Below are positions 1-5,768 of a stretch of 7,974 nt of DNA, piece by piece. The stretch's first letter is position 1. Every line of letters starts with the position of its first letter. This DNA comes from DATLFP01 sp035540955 (lineage in GTDB: Bacteria; Actinomycetota; Acidimicrobiia; Acidimicrobiales; CADCSY01). The notes below the pieces were generated by a model. The model was not told where the DNA came from and ran no database searches. It worked only from the letters and a program-made list of their open reading frames with translations. Location of the stretch: contig DATLFP010000052.1 in assembly GCA_035540955.1 (NCBI GenBank), forward strand, positions 1-7,974. The letters are read 5' to 3'. The position numbers and the translations under genes are program-made.

Positions 1-141
1 GCCGAGGGCGCCGAGGCCGACGGTCAGGGCGATGATGCCGGAGGACGACGGCGAGGACGCCACCGTGCTACCAGCGGAGGAGACCGCCGGGGTCACGACC
101 GACTGGCCGTTGGCACCGAGGATCTGGAACGAAGCACGGGC
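1..141. repeat. Left copy of a perfect 141-bp terminal inverted repeat
   Basis: Bases 1-141 are the exact reverse complement of 7834-7974; the first mismatch is at 142 against 7833. The segment codes for the linker and start of the hydrophobic tail of secreted copy 1. An identity of exactly 141 bp, starting at the very first base, points to an assembly k-mer boundary within a larger genomic repeat. Confidence 0.9.
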
Positions 142-507
142 AGGGGTGCCGTAGGCGTCAACACCGGCAGCGCTCTTCTGGGTGGCCACGATGACGTAGT
201 AGCCCGGCTGGCCCTGGGGCACGGTGAAGGTGGCCGAGATGTTGCCGGCCTTGTCGGGGGTTACGGAGGCGAGCTCGGTCCCCTCGACGCCGTTCCAGCG
301 CAGGACGACGGCGCCGGGGTCGGCCTGGCCCGACCTGGCCACCCGGAACGAGGAGCCGGTCACGGTGAGCTGGTCGCCCGCCTTCCCGGCCGTGCTCGAG
401 AGATTGAGAGTGGCCAGATTGGTGCAGGCGAAGGCCGCCGCTCCAGCGATGACGCTCGCGGCCGCCGCCGCCGCGAACACGGTCGTTACCTTCTTGCGGA
501 CGTTCAT
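1..507 (-). CDS. Secreted protein of unknown function, copy 1 (C-terminus cut by window edge)
   Basis: I do not recognise a named family. The 169 visible residues open with a basic MNVRKK stretch and an Ala-rich hydrophobic core (about residues 7-27) ending in AFA, a good signal peptidase I site just before Cys28. A lipoprotein reading is weaker because AFAC is a poor lipobox. The mature part (about 30-130) looks like a small all-beta, Ig-like domain: alternating hydrophobic strands, a VTVTGSSF-type strand, a VVLRWNGVEG strand and a PGYYVIVATQ strand. A Ser/Thr/Ala/Val-rich linker follows, and then the start of a hydrophobic stretch (GIIALTVGLGALG) that runs off the window and may be a C-terminal membrane anchor. 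The ATG at 507 is preceded by an AAAGGTGG ribosome site about 10 nt upstream. It is nearly identical to the gene at 7471-7974 on the opposite strand, with one codon more around residues 58-66. It is the last gene of the minus-strand arm but has its own promoter-like region (551-607). Confidence 0.8.
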   Translation of the reverse strand, partial: MNVRKKVTTVFAAAAAASVIAGAAAFACTNLATLNLSSTAGKAGDQLTVTGSSFRVARSGQADPGAVVLRWNGVEGTELASVTPDKAGNISATFTVPQGQPGYYVIVATQKSAAGVDAYGTPARASFQILGANGQSVVTPAVSSAGSTVASSPSSSGIIALTVGLGALG

Positions 508-550
508 GTGAAGTCGTACCACCTTTGGTCGAACGATGGCGAGGGAAGGC

Positions 551-577
551 CCGCCTGACGATCATTTCGTCAGACGG
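551..577 (-). promoter_or_regulatory. Inverted repeat in the promoter of secreted copy 1 (operator or 5'-UTR hairpin)
   Basis: A perfect 7-bp inverted repeat (CTGACGA at 555-561 and TCGTCAG at 567-573) with a 5-nt centre extends by three more pairs (551-553 with 575-577) after one mismatch. Read on the minus strand it starts directly after a CATACT -10-like hexamer, so it covers the expected transcription start and lies 44-70 nt before the ATG at 507. That position suits a repressor operator or a hairpin at the extreme 5' end of the mRNA. Only the symmetry and position are seen; the function is inferred. Confidence 0.4.
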
Positions 578-607
578 AGTATGCGCGCCCCCCGTACGTC
601 GCTTCAA
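578..607 (-). promoter_or_regulatory. Candidate sigma-70-type promoter for secreted copy 1
   Basis: On the minus strand TTGAAG (607-602) is followed after 18 bp by CATACT (583-578). This is a plausible -35/-10 pair in a region noticeably richer in A/T than the coding sequence. It would give a 5' UTR of roughly 65 nt for the gene starting at 507. The call rests on consensus resemblance only. Confidence 0.35.
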
Positions 608-782
608 TGGCTTGGGAAGGACTGTCGTGAAACTGCAACATCGTCGGCGTGAACAGGCAGTAGATGCGACTTCGCTATGCTAGAAACGCGCTTCACAATC
701 GCGTATGTGCGAATACCGGGTGGTTCAGGACCAGCCCAGATTGCCCTCCGCTGCTACCACGAGGTTGGAGAGCGATCACCGT

Positions 783-1034
783 TCAGCGGCGGTTCTTCTC
801 CCAGATGGCCGACAGGATCACGACGAACGCGGCCAGGCGAATGGCGTACAGGGCGATCCGAGTCTCGGCGTTCGGGTCACTCAGTCCGAGAGCGACGCTG
901 TTGATCGCGAGCAGCAAGAACGCGAGGGCGAACATGTCGAAGAACCGGTCGTTCGACCTCGTGGCCGACCGCTTGAAGGCCAGCGCGGCGACCAGCGACA
1001 GCGCGGCGAGCACGCCGGAAAGCAGCGCTCTCAC
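783..1034 (-). CDS. Small triple-helix membrane protein, DUF5985-like (second of a pair)
   Basis: An 83-residue protein with three hydrophobic segments (about residues 3-20, 34-51 and 61-77) separated by short charged loops, including an FKRSATRSNDRFF loop. It ends in an IWEKNRR tail. The size, spacing and RFFxxFALAFxxxAxN-type second helix match from memory the DUF5985 class of small membrane proteins; the function is unknown. The GTG start (1034-1032) overlaps the TGA of the gene before it by four bases (GTGA), so translation is coupled. It is the distal member of an HTH-DUF5985-DUF5985 cassette. A 275-bp gap separates it from the secreted-protein gene downstream. The family call is recognition, not a search result. 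Confidence 0.75.
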   Translation of the reverse strand: MRALLSGVLAALSLVAALAFKRSATRSNDRFFDMFALAFLLLAINSVALGLSDPNAETRIALYAIRLAAFVVILSAIWEKNRR

Positions 1035-1288
1035 TCACCCTCCCAGATGAGGCCGTAGACGAGGCACGCCATGCCGATCACGGCTGGGACGAGGCGGACG
1101 GTCGAGAGGTCGACGTCCTTGACGAGGAGGCGGTCCACGACGAGGAGCGCGTTGTTGGTGGCCAGTCCGATGAATGCGAGTGAGCTCCACAGCAGCAGGC
1201 GCGACCTCGAACGGCGGTAGCCCCGGACAAGGAGGACGGCACAGAGCAGACTCGTGGCCGCGCACAGCAGGTAGACCAGCGGCGCCAT
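1031..1288 (-). CDS. Small triple-helix membrane protein, DUF5985-like (first of a pair)
   Basis: An 85-residue protein predicted to be almost entirely membrane-embedded. Hydrophobic segments lie at about residues 3-21, 31-51 and 64-81. The loop between helices 1 and 2 is strongly basic (RGYRRSRSR), which would place it on the cytoplasmic side. The LLLWSSLAFIGLATNNALLVVD segment and the GLIWEGE tail are what I associate with DUF5985 proteins, whose role is unknown. It differs in sequence from its downstream partner but shares size and topology, suggesting an old duplication and perhaps a heteromeric membrane complex. The ATG at 1288 overlaps the stop of the HTH gene by one base (TGATG), and its own stop overlaps the next start, so the three genes are made as one translationally coupled unit. 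Confidence 0.75.
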   Translation of the reverse strand: MAPLVYLLCAATSLLCAVLLVRGYRRSRSRLLLWSSLAFIGLATNNALLVVDRLLVKDVDLSTVRLVPAVIGMACLVYGLIWEGE

Positions 1289-1653
1289 CAGTCCTCAGGA
1301 TCCTCGTCGTGCGGGCGCAGCCGGAACGCTTCGGCGAAATCCGAGAAGGCGTCCCGAGGCTTGGCCAGAAGGAGGTTCATGATGCGGACGCGGTAGGTCT
1401 GGTAGATGTCCGCGAGATCCACCGCCGCCCGCCTGTCTCGTGCACGCAGCGGAGCGAACTCATACCCGCCGTCGCTCGCACGTACCAGCCCGTTCTGAAC
1501 GAGAGCGTCCAAGAGCATGGCCGCGTAGTCCTCGGCGACCACGAACTCGCGTGCAACCTCTGCGGCGGTCCACTGGCGCCCGCTGCGGACAAGTAGGACG
1601 AGCGTCTCCACCTCCGAGACCGACCCGAAACGTCGGTCGAGGAGACTGCGCAC
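1288..1653 (-). CDS. Small winged-helix-like protein heading the DUF5985 cassette
   Basis: A 121-residue soluble protein. Residues about 14-70 read as a winged helix-turn-helix: a helix (SEVETLVLLVRSG), a QWTAAEVAREF turn-helix, a putative recognition helix (EDYAAMLLDALVQNGLV) and a short wing ending in GGYEFAP. A second, mostly helical half (about 72-112, rich in Arg, Asp and Tyr) may be for dimerisation or partner binding, and the tail is acidic (PHDEDPED). There is no membrane segment. The start used is GTG at 1653; a Shine-Dalgarno-like GGAGGG lies rather far upstream, so the exact start is uncertain. Its coupling by TGATG to the first DUF5985 gene suggests it regulates or works with those membrane proteins. 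It is separated from the response regulator upstream by 130 bp containing a hairpin, so it may be its own transcription unit. DNA binding is inferred. Confidence 0.75.
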   Translation of the reverse strand: MRSLLDRRFGSVSEVETLVLLVRSGRQWTAAEVAREFVVAEDYAAMLLDALVQNGLVRASDGGYEFAPLRARDRRAAVDLADIYQTYRVRIMNLLLAKPRDAFSDFAEAFRLRPHDEDPED

Positions 1654-1704
1654 GTGCGGTGGAATTGGGTCTCCCTCCGTGGCGGCTCCTTCGGGCGCAC
1701 AGGA

Positions 1705-1722
1705 CCTCGTGGTAGCACGAGG
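1705..1722 (-). terminator. Perfect 7-bp hairpin between the response regulator and the HTH gene
   Basis: CCTCGTG at 1705-1711 and CACGAGG at 1716-1722 form a perfect stem with a 4-nt loop. It lies 61 bp past the response regulator stop and 52 bp before the HTH start. There is no U-tract on the minus strand, so it may be a U-less terminator of the two-component operon. Equally, it may be an operator for the HTH gene: TTGAAG, 16 bp and TGCTAC upstream on the minus strand form a weak promoter whose -10 would fall in the hairpin. The symmetry is certain; the role is not. Confidence 0.35.
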
Positions 1723-1783
1723 ACGAACGACAGCTTCAAAGCCCTGCCCGCCGAGAACCGTCGACGGCGCGGGGTCACCCGCC

Positions 1784-2467
1784 TCAGCGCACCGCCTTGT
1801 ACCCGAGGCCGCGGACGGTCACCACATGCTGAGGATTGGCGGGATCCTCCTCGATCTTGGCACGCAGTCGGTGGATGTGGGCATCGACGAGCTTGCTGTC
1901 GCCGATGTACTCGTATCCCCACACCGATTCCAGCAGCGCCTCACGGGAGAACAGGCGCCCCGGAGCGGCCGCCAGCTCGCAGAGGAGACGGAACTCGGTG
2001 CGGGTGAGGTGAACCTCGGCTCCGTCGCGGCGCACCACGCCTTCCTCGGGGACGATCTCCACCCGGCCGCCGAGCTCGATCCGGGTTGGCCCCGACTCCT
2101 GGACGCGGGCTCGTCGTAGCATGGCGCGGATTCGAGCAGCCAGCTCTTTCATCTGAAAGGGCTTGGTCACGTAATCGTCGGCGCCGGCCTCGAGCCCGGC
2201 GACGACGTCGTAGGTATCCGCTCGCGCCGTCACCATGATGATGGGAACGTCGCTCCGGCTCCGAAGGGCCCGGCACGTGTCGAACCCGTTGCCGTCCGGG
2301 AGCATGACGTCCAGAAGCACGCAGTCGGCAGGCCGGCGCTCGAACCGGGCGATCGCCTCGGCACTGGTGGTGGCTTGGTCGACCTCGTAGCCCTCGTCCT
2401 GCAGGAGCACCGAGGTCTGGGTGCGAATGCTTTCGTCGTCATCGACCATGAGGATGCGGTCGGGCAT
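1784..2467 (-). CDS. OmpR/PhoB-family response regulator (MtrA-like context)
   Basis: A 227-residue two-domain transcription factor. The receiver domain (about 1-120) has the acidic cluster Asp9-Asp10-Asp11, the phosphoacceptor Asp53 in LLDVMLPDG, Thr80 in MVTAR and Lys102 in VTKPF, so all catalytic positions are present. The C-terminal winged helix (about 130-227) shows LTRTEFRLLCELA, the FSREALLESVWGYEY region and DAHIHRLRAKIE, and ends in VTVRGLGYKAVR, as OmpR/PhoB regulators do. The ATG at 2467 is chosen because the receiver begins there, and a GAGGAG lies 13 nt upstream. An in-frame extension to 2512 would overlap the preceding gene and adds no domain. It follows the kinase and the GerMN lipoprotein on the same strand with a 48-bp gap, so the three are almost certainly one operon and the kinase at 3079-4518 its phosphodonor. 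The target genes are unknown. Confidence 0.93.
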   Translation of the reverse strand: MPDRILMVDDDESIRTQTSVLLQDEGYEVDQATTSAEAIARFERRPADCVLLDVMLPDGNGFDTCRALRSRSDVPIIMVTARADTYDVVAGLEAGADDYVTKPFQMKELAARIRAMLRRARVQESGPTRIELGGRVEIVPEEGVVRRDGAEVHLTRTEFRLLCELAAAPGRLFSREALLESVWGYEYIGDSKLVDAHIHRLRAKIEEDPANPQHVVTVRGLGYKAVR

Positions 2468-2515
2468 GCAGCCATTGTCACTCCTCGGAGCGGCCACCGG
2501 CGCACGCGGCACGGA

Positions 2516-3082
2516 TCAGGCCATCAGTGTGCTGTAGTCGTCGCGGGCCACAGGTGACGTGACCAGCGAGCCGTCGCCCTTGGGGACGGGAAGCCGGGCG
2601 CCGTCCAGGGTGAACGACACCTGGCCCACGCCCGGGCGGCCGGTGAGCGTGCAGACGATCTGGGCGACCGCCAGGAGCTGCTCCTCCGTCGGCAAGGCCG
2701 ACACGCCGGCGACGAGGTCGACCCGAGCGATCCCACCCACGAGCCGGACGTCGCTCACCAACGACGGCTCGGTCAGCGCGGTGCGCAGCGGGCCGGCACC
2801 CTGCGGCGGGCCGGTGAGCGCAGCCACTGCGTCCCGGAGCGTGATCGGAGGTGCCAGCTCCTGCGTCACGACGACGAGGCGTCCCTCCCGGACGAAGCAC
2901 AGGGCAAGCTGCTCGGAGGTCAGGCTCGTCGACGGGGGGACCAGCGGAGGCGCGGACGGGTCGAGGAGGTCGAAGGGGACGGCGGCGTCGCGTACCGTCC
3001 GAGCGCGCTCCTGTGCCGGCACGCTGCACCCGTGGAGCGCGACGGCAAGCAGGGCCGTCGCGGCGAGCGACGGGCGGGTCAT
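2516..3082 (-). CDS. GerMN-domain lipoprotein (short LpqB-like)
   Basis: A 188-residue predicted lipoprotein. The signal (residues 1-18) ends in VALHGC, so Cys19 is the probable lipidated residue. A flexible Pro/Ser/Asp-rich linker (about 35-55) leads to a GerMN domain (about 58-165) with its typical pieces: a VVVTQEL strand, LRDAVAALTGPP, a LVGGIARVDL strand, the QLLAVAQIVCTLTGRPGV helix-strand and VSFTLDG. In actinobacteria GerMN is the N-terminal part of LpqB, the lipoprotein that modulates the sensor MtrB. Here the usual C-terminal beta-propeller is absent. The ATG (3082-3080) overlaps the kinase stop by four bases (ATGA), so kinase and lipoprotein are coupled, and the response regulator follows 48 bp later. 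The likely role is an extracytoplasmic partner of the kinase, which is inference from family and operon. Longer upstream frames are kinase antisense or shadow sequence. Confidence 0.88.
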   Translation of the reverse strand: MTRPSLAATALLAVALHGCSVPAQERARTVRDAAVPFDLLDPSAPPLVPPSTSLTSEQLALCFVREGRLVVVTQELAPPITLRDAVAALTGPPQGAGPLRTALTEPSLVSDVRLVGGIARVDLVAGVSALPTEEQLLAVAQIVCTLTGRPGVGQVSFTLDGARLPVPKGDGSLVTSPVARDDYSTLMA

Positions 3083-4518
3083 GAGAGCTCCACCGGGAGC
3101 TCCACAACGAAGCGAGCCCCGCCGCCACCCGCATCCTCCACCCGGACCCGACCCCCGTGGAGTCGCACGTGCTCGGCGGTCAACGCCAGACCGAGGCCGG
3201 TGCCGCTGTCGGAGCCGGCCGCCGTACCGGCAGCCCCTCGAGCGAACCGGCCGAAGATCGCATCCCGCTCCTCCTCGCTGATCCCGGGCCCGCAATCGTC
3301 GATCTCGATGCGGATCCATCCCGCCTGGGGCGCTGTGACGGCGAGCCGCGTCACGCCGCCGGCGTAGCGGTTGGCGTTCTGGAAGATGTTGCCCAGCGCC
3401 TGGGCCAGCCGGCGACGGTCGCCCATGACATGCGTGGGCACCCGCGCATCGATCTCGATCACAGCCGTATGCGCGGCGTGCAGGTCGACCAGTCGCTCGA
3501 GCAGGTGGCGGAGGTCGATGGGATCGTGCTCGAGCACTGCGGTCCCGCCGTCCAACCTCGATATCTCGAGCAGGTCGAGGACCATTCGTTGGAAGAGGGC
3601 CACCTTGGCCGACAGCACCGCGAACGCCTCGGTGACCTGTGGCGGCAGCTGATCGCGCCGTCGGTGGATGATCTCGACGGCGGCCGAGACCGCGGCGAGC
3701 GGGGTGCGGAGCTCGTGGCTGACGTCGGCGGCGAAACGCGTCTCGCGCTCGATACGGGCCTCGAGGGCGGCCGCCATCTTGTTGAACGCCTCAGTGAGCC
3801 GGCGGAGGTCGGCGTCGCTCGGATCCTCTAGGCGGGTATCGAGCGCCCCGCTCGCGATCCGTTCCGCGGCGTCGGCGACCGGCCGCATCGGCCGGAGCAG
3901 CCGGTTTGCTGCCGCCCAGCCAATCAGTGCGGCCACGACACCGGCACCACCGCCGCCGATGGCGAGCGCCCGAGCCAGCAGCTCCAGCGTGCTGTCGAGC
4001 TCGGCCAGGGAGAACAGCTCGTAGTAGTCGGCCTCGACGGCGGCGACCGGGATGCCGACCGCCAAGTGGAGGACGCCCCTGGGGTCCCGGAAGCGCTGAT
4101 GTGCGACTCGGCCCTGGCCGACCACCCTCTCGAGGTCGCCGGGAATCCGGTCCGGGCCGATGGCCACCGACGTCACGAACGATTCACCTCGGTACCGGAG
4201 GACGCTCTCGGAAGCCGTGCCCCCGCCCAGGGAGGACATGAACGCACGGACGTCCGGCTCGGGGGATCGGAGGATGTTCCGAGCCAAGCGTGCATTGACG
4301 TACGCCTGGTGGATCGCCGTGTCTTCGCGCTGCTGCAAGAGGTAACGGCGAGCCGCGACATAGGTCAGGCTGCCGGCGGCCACCGCCACGATCAACCCCG
4401 TGACGCCGAACCCGACTGTGGCGCGGACCCGTAACCCGCTCCAGAACCGGATCCGCGAGTTCACCGGACCAGTGTGGCCCGGGGCGGGGGGCTTCACGGC
4501 AGCAGGGGAACTCGTCAC
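3079..4518 (-). CDS. Membrane sensor histidine kinase with HAMP domain
   Basis: A 479-residue protein if started at the GTG at 4518. Membrane helix 1 lies at about 33-51 (VGFGVTGLIVAVAAGSL). An extracytoplasmic sensor region of about 120 residues follows, then membrane helix 2 (about 182-204) and a HAMP linker (about 205-258). The DHp domain has the phosphoacceptor His268 in DVSHELRTPL. The HATPase domain has an N box (NIFQNANRYA, about 377-386), G1 (DDCGPGI, about 407), an F box (IFGRFARG) and G2 (GTGLGLAL, about 439). All catalytic elements are intact, so an active autokinase is expected. The start is uncertain: GTG 4518 has a weak GAAGAGA upstream, while GTG 4464 gives a 461-residue protein with a more typical short N-terminus. 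An extension to 4641 would run through the divergent STAS gene and is rejected. The stop overlaps the GerMN lipoprotein start (ATGA), and the cognate regulator is the third gene. The sensor region has no recognised ligand domain. Confidence 0.93.
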   Translation of the reverse strand: MTSSPAAVKPPAPGHTGPVNSRIRFWSGLRVRATVGFGVTGLIVAVAAGSLTYVAARRYLLQQREDTAIHQAYVNARLARNILRSPEPDVRAFMSSLGGGTASESVLRYRGESFVTSVAIGPDRIPGDLERVVGQGRVAHQRFRDPRGVLHLAVGIPVAAVEADYYELFSLAELDSTLELLARALAIGGGGAGVVAALIGWAAANRLLRPMRPVADAAERIASGALDTRLEDPSDADLRRLTEAFNKMAAALEARIERETRFAADVSHELRTPLAAVSAAVEIIHRRRDQLPPQVTEAFAVLSAKVALFQRMVLDLLEISRLDGGTAVLEHDPIDLRHLLERLVDLHAAHTAVIEIDARVPTHVMGDRRRLAQALGNIFQNANRYAGGVTRLAVTAPQAGWIRIEIDDCGPGISEEERDAIFGRFARGAAGTAAGSDSGTGLGLALTAEHVRLHGGRVRVEDAGGGGARFVVELPVELS

Positions 4519-4561
4519 CAGATCGCAATCTCTTCGAGAGCGGTCCGTGGAGGATGTCGCC

Positions 4562-4573
4562 GATACTGGCTCG
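4562..4573 (+). promoter_or_regulatory. Candidate -10 element giving a leaderless STAS mRNA
   Basis: GATACT (4562-4567) matches the -10 consensus at four of six positions. It ends six bases before the A of the ATG at 4574, which is the usual spacing for a transcript that starts at the initiation codon. No well-spaced Shine-Dalgarno sequence precedes this ATG (the nearest GGAGGA is about 19 nt away), and leaderless mRNAs are common in actinobacteria. No -35 match is evident. Confidence 0.25.
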
Positions 4574-4951
4574 ATGTCACCAGTCGCACAGCAGCTCGGC
4601 TTCAGCGTGATGATCGACGAGCAAGCCGAGCCCAACGTCATCTATGCCCGCGGCGACCTGGATTCCTTGAGCGCCGGCCAGCTACGGGAGGCGTTCGTCG
4701 GCGTCGTCGGACGCCCCGGCGTCATCGTGGACATCTGTGAGGTTCCCTTCCTCGACTCGGCCGGCCTCGGCGCCCTCGTGGGCGGCATCCGGCGCCTGCG
4801 GGAGTCCGGCACCACCGTGGCTCTCTGTTGTACGACCCCGCGGGTGCTCCGGCTCCTCGACGTCACCGGACTCGACCGGCTCGTCGCCGTCGTCAGCTCA
4901 CACGGGGCGGCGCGTGACGCGATCGCCGAGGAGCAGCTGGCGATCTCCTGA
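4574..4951 (+). CDS. STAS-domain anti-sigma-factor antagonist (SpoIIAA/RsbV type)
   Basis: A 125-residue single STAS domain: strand FSVMIDE, strand NVIYARGDLD, helix SAGQLREAFVGVV, strand GVIVDICEV, then the signature loop FLDSAGLGALVGGIRRLRESG. It finishes with the TTPRVLRLLDVTGLDRLV segment typical of the family. Ser62 in DSAG is the position phosphorylated by the anti-sigma kinase in SpoIIAA and RsbV, so the partner switch should be functional: the unphosphorylated form binds a kinase-type anti-sigma factor and frees a sigma factor. No RsbW-like kinase or sigma factor is in this window, so it is an orphan here. The ATG at 4574 was chosen because it leaves a normal 10-residue lead into the first strand; a longer frame would run antisense to the kinase start. 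It diverges from the sensor kinase, with only about 55 bp between starts, so the promoters must share or abut. Confidence 0.9.
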   Translation: MSPVAQQLGFSVMIDEQAEPNVIYARGDLDSLSAGQLREAFVGVVGRPGVIVDICEVPFLDSAGLGALVGGIRRLRESGTTVALCCTTPRVLRLLDVTGLDRLVAVVSSHGAARDAIAEEQLAIS

Positions 4952-4966
4952 CGGGCGGTCCGCCCG
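4952..4966 (+). terminator. GC-rich hairpin directly after the STAS stop codon
   Basis: CGGGCG (4952-4957) pairs perfectly with CGCCCG (4961-4966) around a 3-nt loop, starting at the first base after the TGA. There is no U-tract. Such U-less hairpins are common terminator candidates in high-GC actinobacteria, so it probably ends or attenuates the STAS transcript. Confidence 0.45.
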
Positions 4967-5286
4967 AGCTGACGGCCTGGCGGCCATGGCCATCGAACGA
5001 TCCAACGTCGAGACCGTCGCTGCATGCACCCAGTCCCCCTCGGCGATACCGCGCCGGGCTGCGGCATGGCCTCGTCCCAGTTGATGCGCTGCCAGCCCGG
5101 GTCGGAGGCGCACCCCCTCCGTGCCTGCCTCCACGTGGCCCCACCGACGCGGCGACCCGTCGGTCACGACGATTCAACGCCCACGGACGTCAGCGCCCGC
5201 CCCGAGCCGCCAACCGGGTGATGGCTCGGCGTGACAGCATGGCGCCGTCCACCGAGAATGGTGACAGGGAGGCCCGAAGGAGGAAG
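4967..5286. other. Intergenic region between STAS and GlsB-like genes, no convincing gene
   Basis: About 320 bp without a supported gene. Open frames on both strands (for example minus 5167-4898 and plus 5024-5221) are Arg/Ala/Pro-rich, lack a ribosome site and show no recognisable domain, as expected by chance at this GC content. The right-hand end carries the strong AAGGAGG ribosome site (5277-5283) of the GlsB-like gene. I see no clear promoter hexamers or RNA structure beyond the hairpin after the STAS gene. Confidence 0.55.
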
Positions 5287-5550
5287 ATGATCGGGTTCAT
5301 CGTGTTCGGCCTCGTCGTGGGTGGGTTGGCCAGGCTGCTGGTGCCCGGCCGCCAGCACCTCAGCATCCTCATGACCTTGGGCCTCGGCCTCGTCGGATCG
5401 GTGGTGGGCGGCGTGGTTGCCAACGCCTTGGGCACGGGCGACGTCTTCGAGCTGAACATCCTCGGTTCGGTCGTCGCCATCGCCGCCGCCATCGTGCTCA
5501 TCGTCGTCGGGGAACGGGTGGGCGCTCTGTCCAAGCGTGGATCGAAGTAA
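5287..5550 (+). CDS. GlsB/YeaQ/YmgE-type small membrane protein (transglycosylase-associated family)
   Basis: An 87-residue integral membrane protein with three hydrophobic segments: about 2-19 (IGFIVFGLVVGGLARLLV), 27-48 (Gly-rich, LGLGLVGSVVGGVVANAL) and 57-75 (ILGSVVAIAAAIVLIVVG). It ends in a basic tail (SKRGSK). The MIGFIVFGLVVGGLARLLVPG opening and the GLVGSVVGG centre are the hallmarks of the family formerly called transglycosylase-associated proteins; members are often stress-induced, and the molecular function is not firmly known. The ATG at 5287 is preferred over in-frame starts at 5218 or 5239 because the family starts with this MIGF sequence and an AAGGAGG lies just upstream, though the spacing (3 nt) is short. 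It is flanked by intergenic gaps, so probably monocistronic. The neighbouring STAS regulator is consistent with a stress-response setting. Confidence 0.9.
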   Translation: MIGFIVFGLVVGGLARLLVPGRQHLSILMTLGLGLVGSVVGGVVANALGTGDVFELNILGSVVAIAAAIVLIVVGERVGALSKRGSK

Positions 5551-5768
5551 GGGCTCGGCGGGCTGCACGACGGGTCGGACCCCCGATCGAGAAGAAACGG
5601 CCGTAGGGCGGTGACCACACATCACCTCATGGTTCTCCATGTGACCTTGCCCGCCCGCTCGCTGCTGACCAGCGCTCGCCCCCTTGCTCGACGTGCGGGA
5701 CGGCGCGACGATCGACGGGTCGCCAGTCGCCTTCTCGCACTCCGCTCGTAACGCCGACTGACGCGGGG

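Noticed and set aside
424..507. Lipoprotein signal in the two edge proteins because a Cys follows the signal core
   Set aside because: The residues before Cys28 are AFA, with Phe at -2 and Ala at -3, a poor lipobox but a good signal peptidase I site.
748..789. A CCGCTG/CAGCGG inverted repeat across the stop of the second DUF5985 gene as a terminator
   Set aside because: Only six pairs with a 30-nt loop and no U-tract; the loop is too long for a convincing intrinsic terminator.
2478..3319. Longer or alternative minus-strand frames around the GerMN gene (218 and 267 codons)
   Set aside because: The 267-codon frame only extends the GerMN lipoprotein upstream into the kinase gene in another frame; the lipoprotein signal and the ATGA overlap fix the start at 3082. 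The 218-codon frame is a shifted shadow.
4898..5167. An 89-codon minus-strand frame between the STAS and GlsB-like genes
   Set aside because: Arg/Ala-rich composition, no ribosome site and no recognisable domain; it partly overlaps the STAS gene in antisense.
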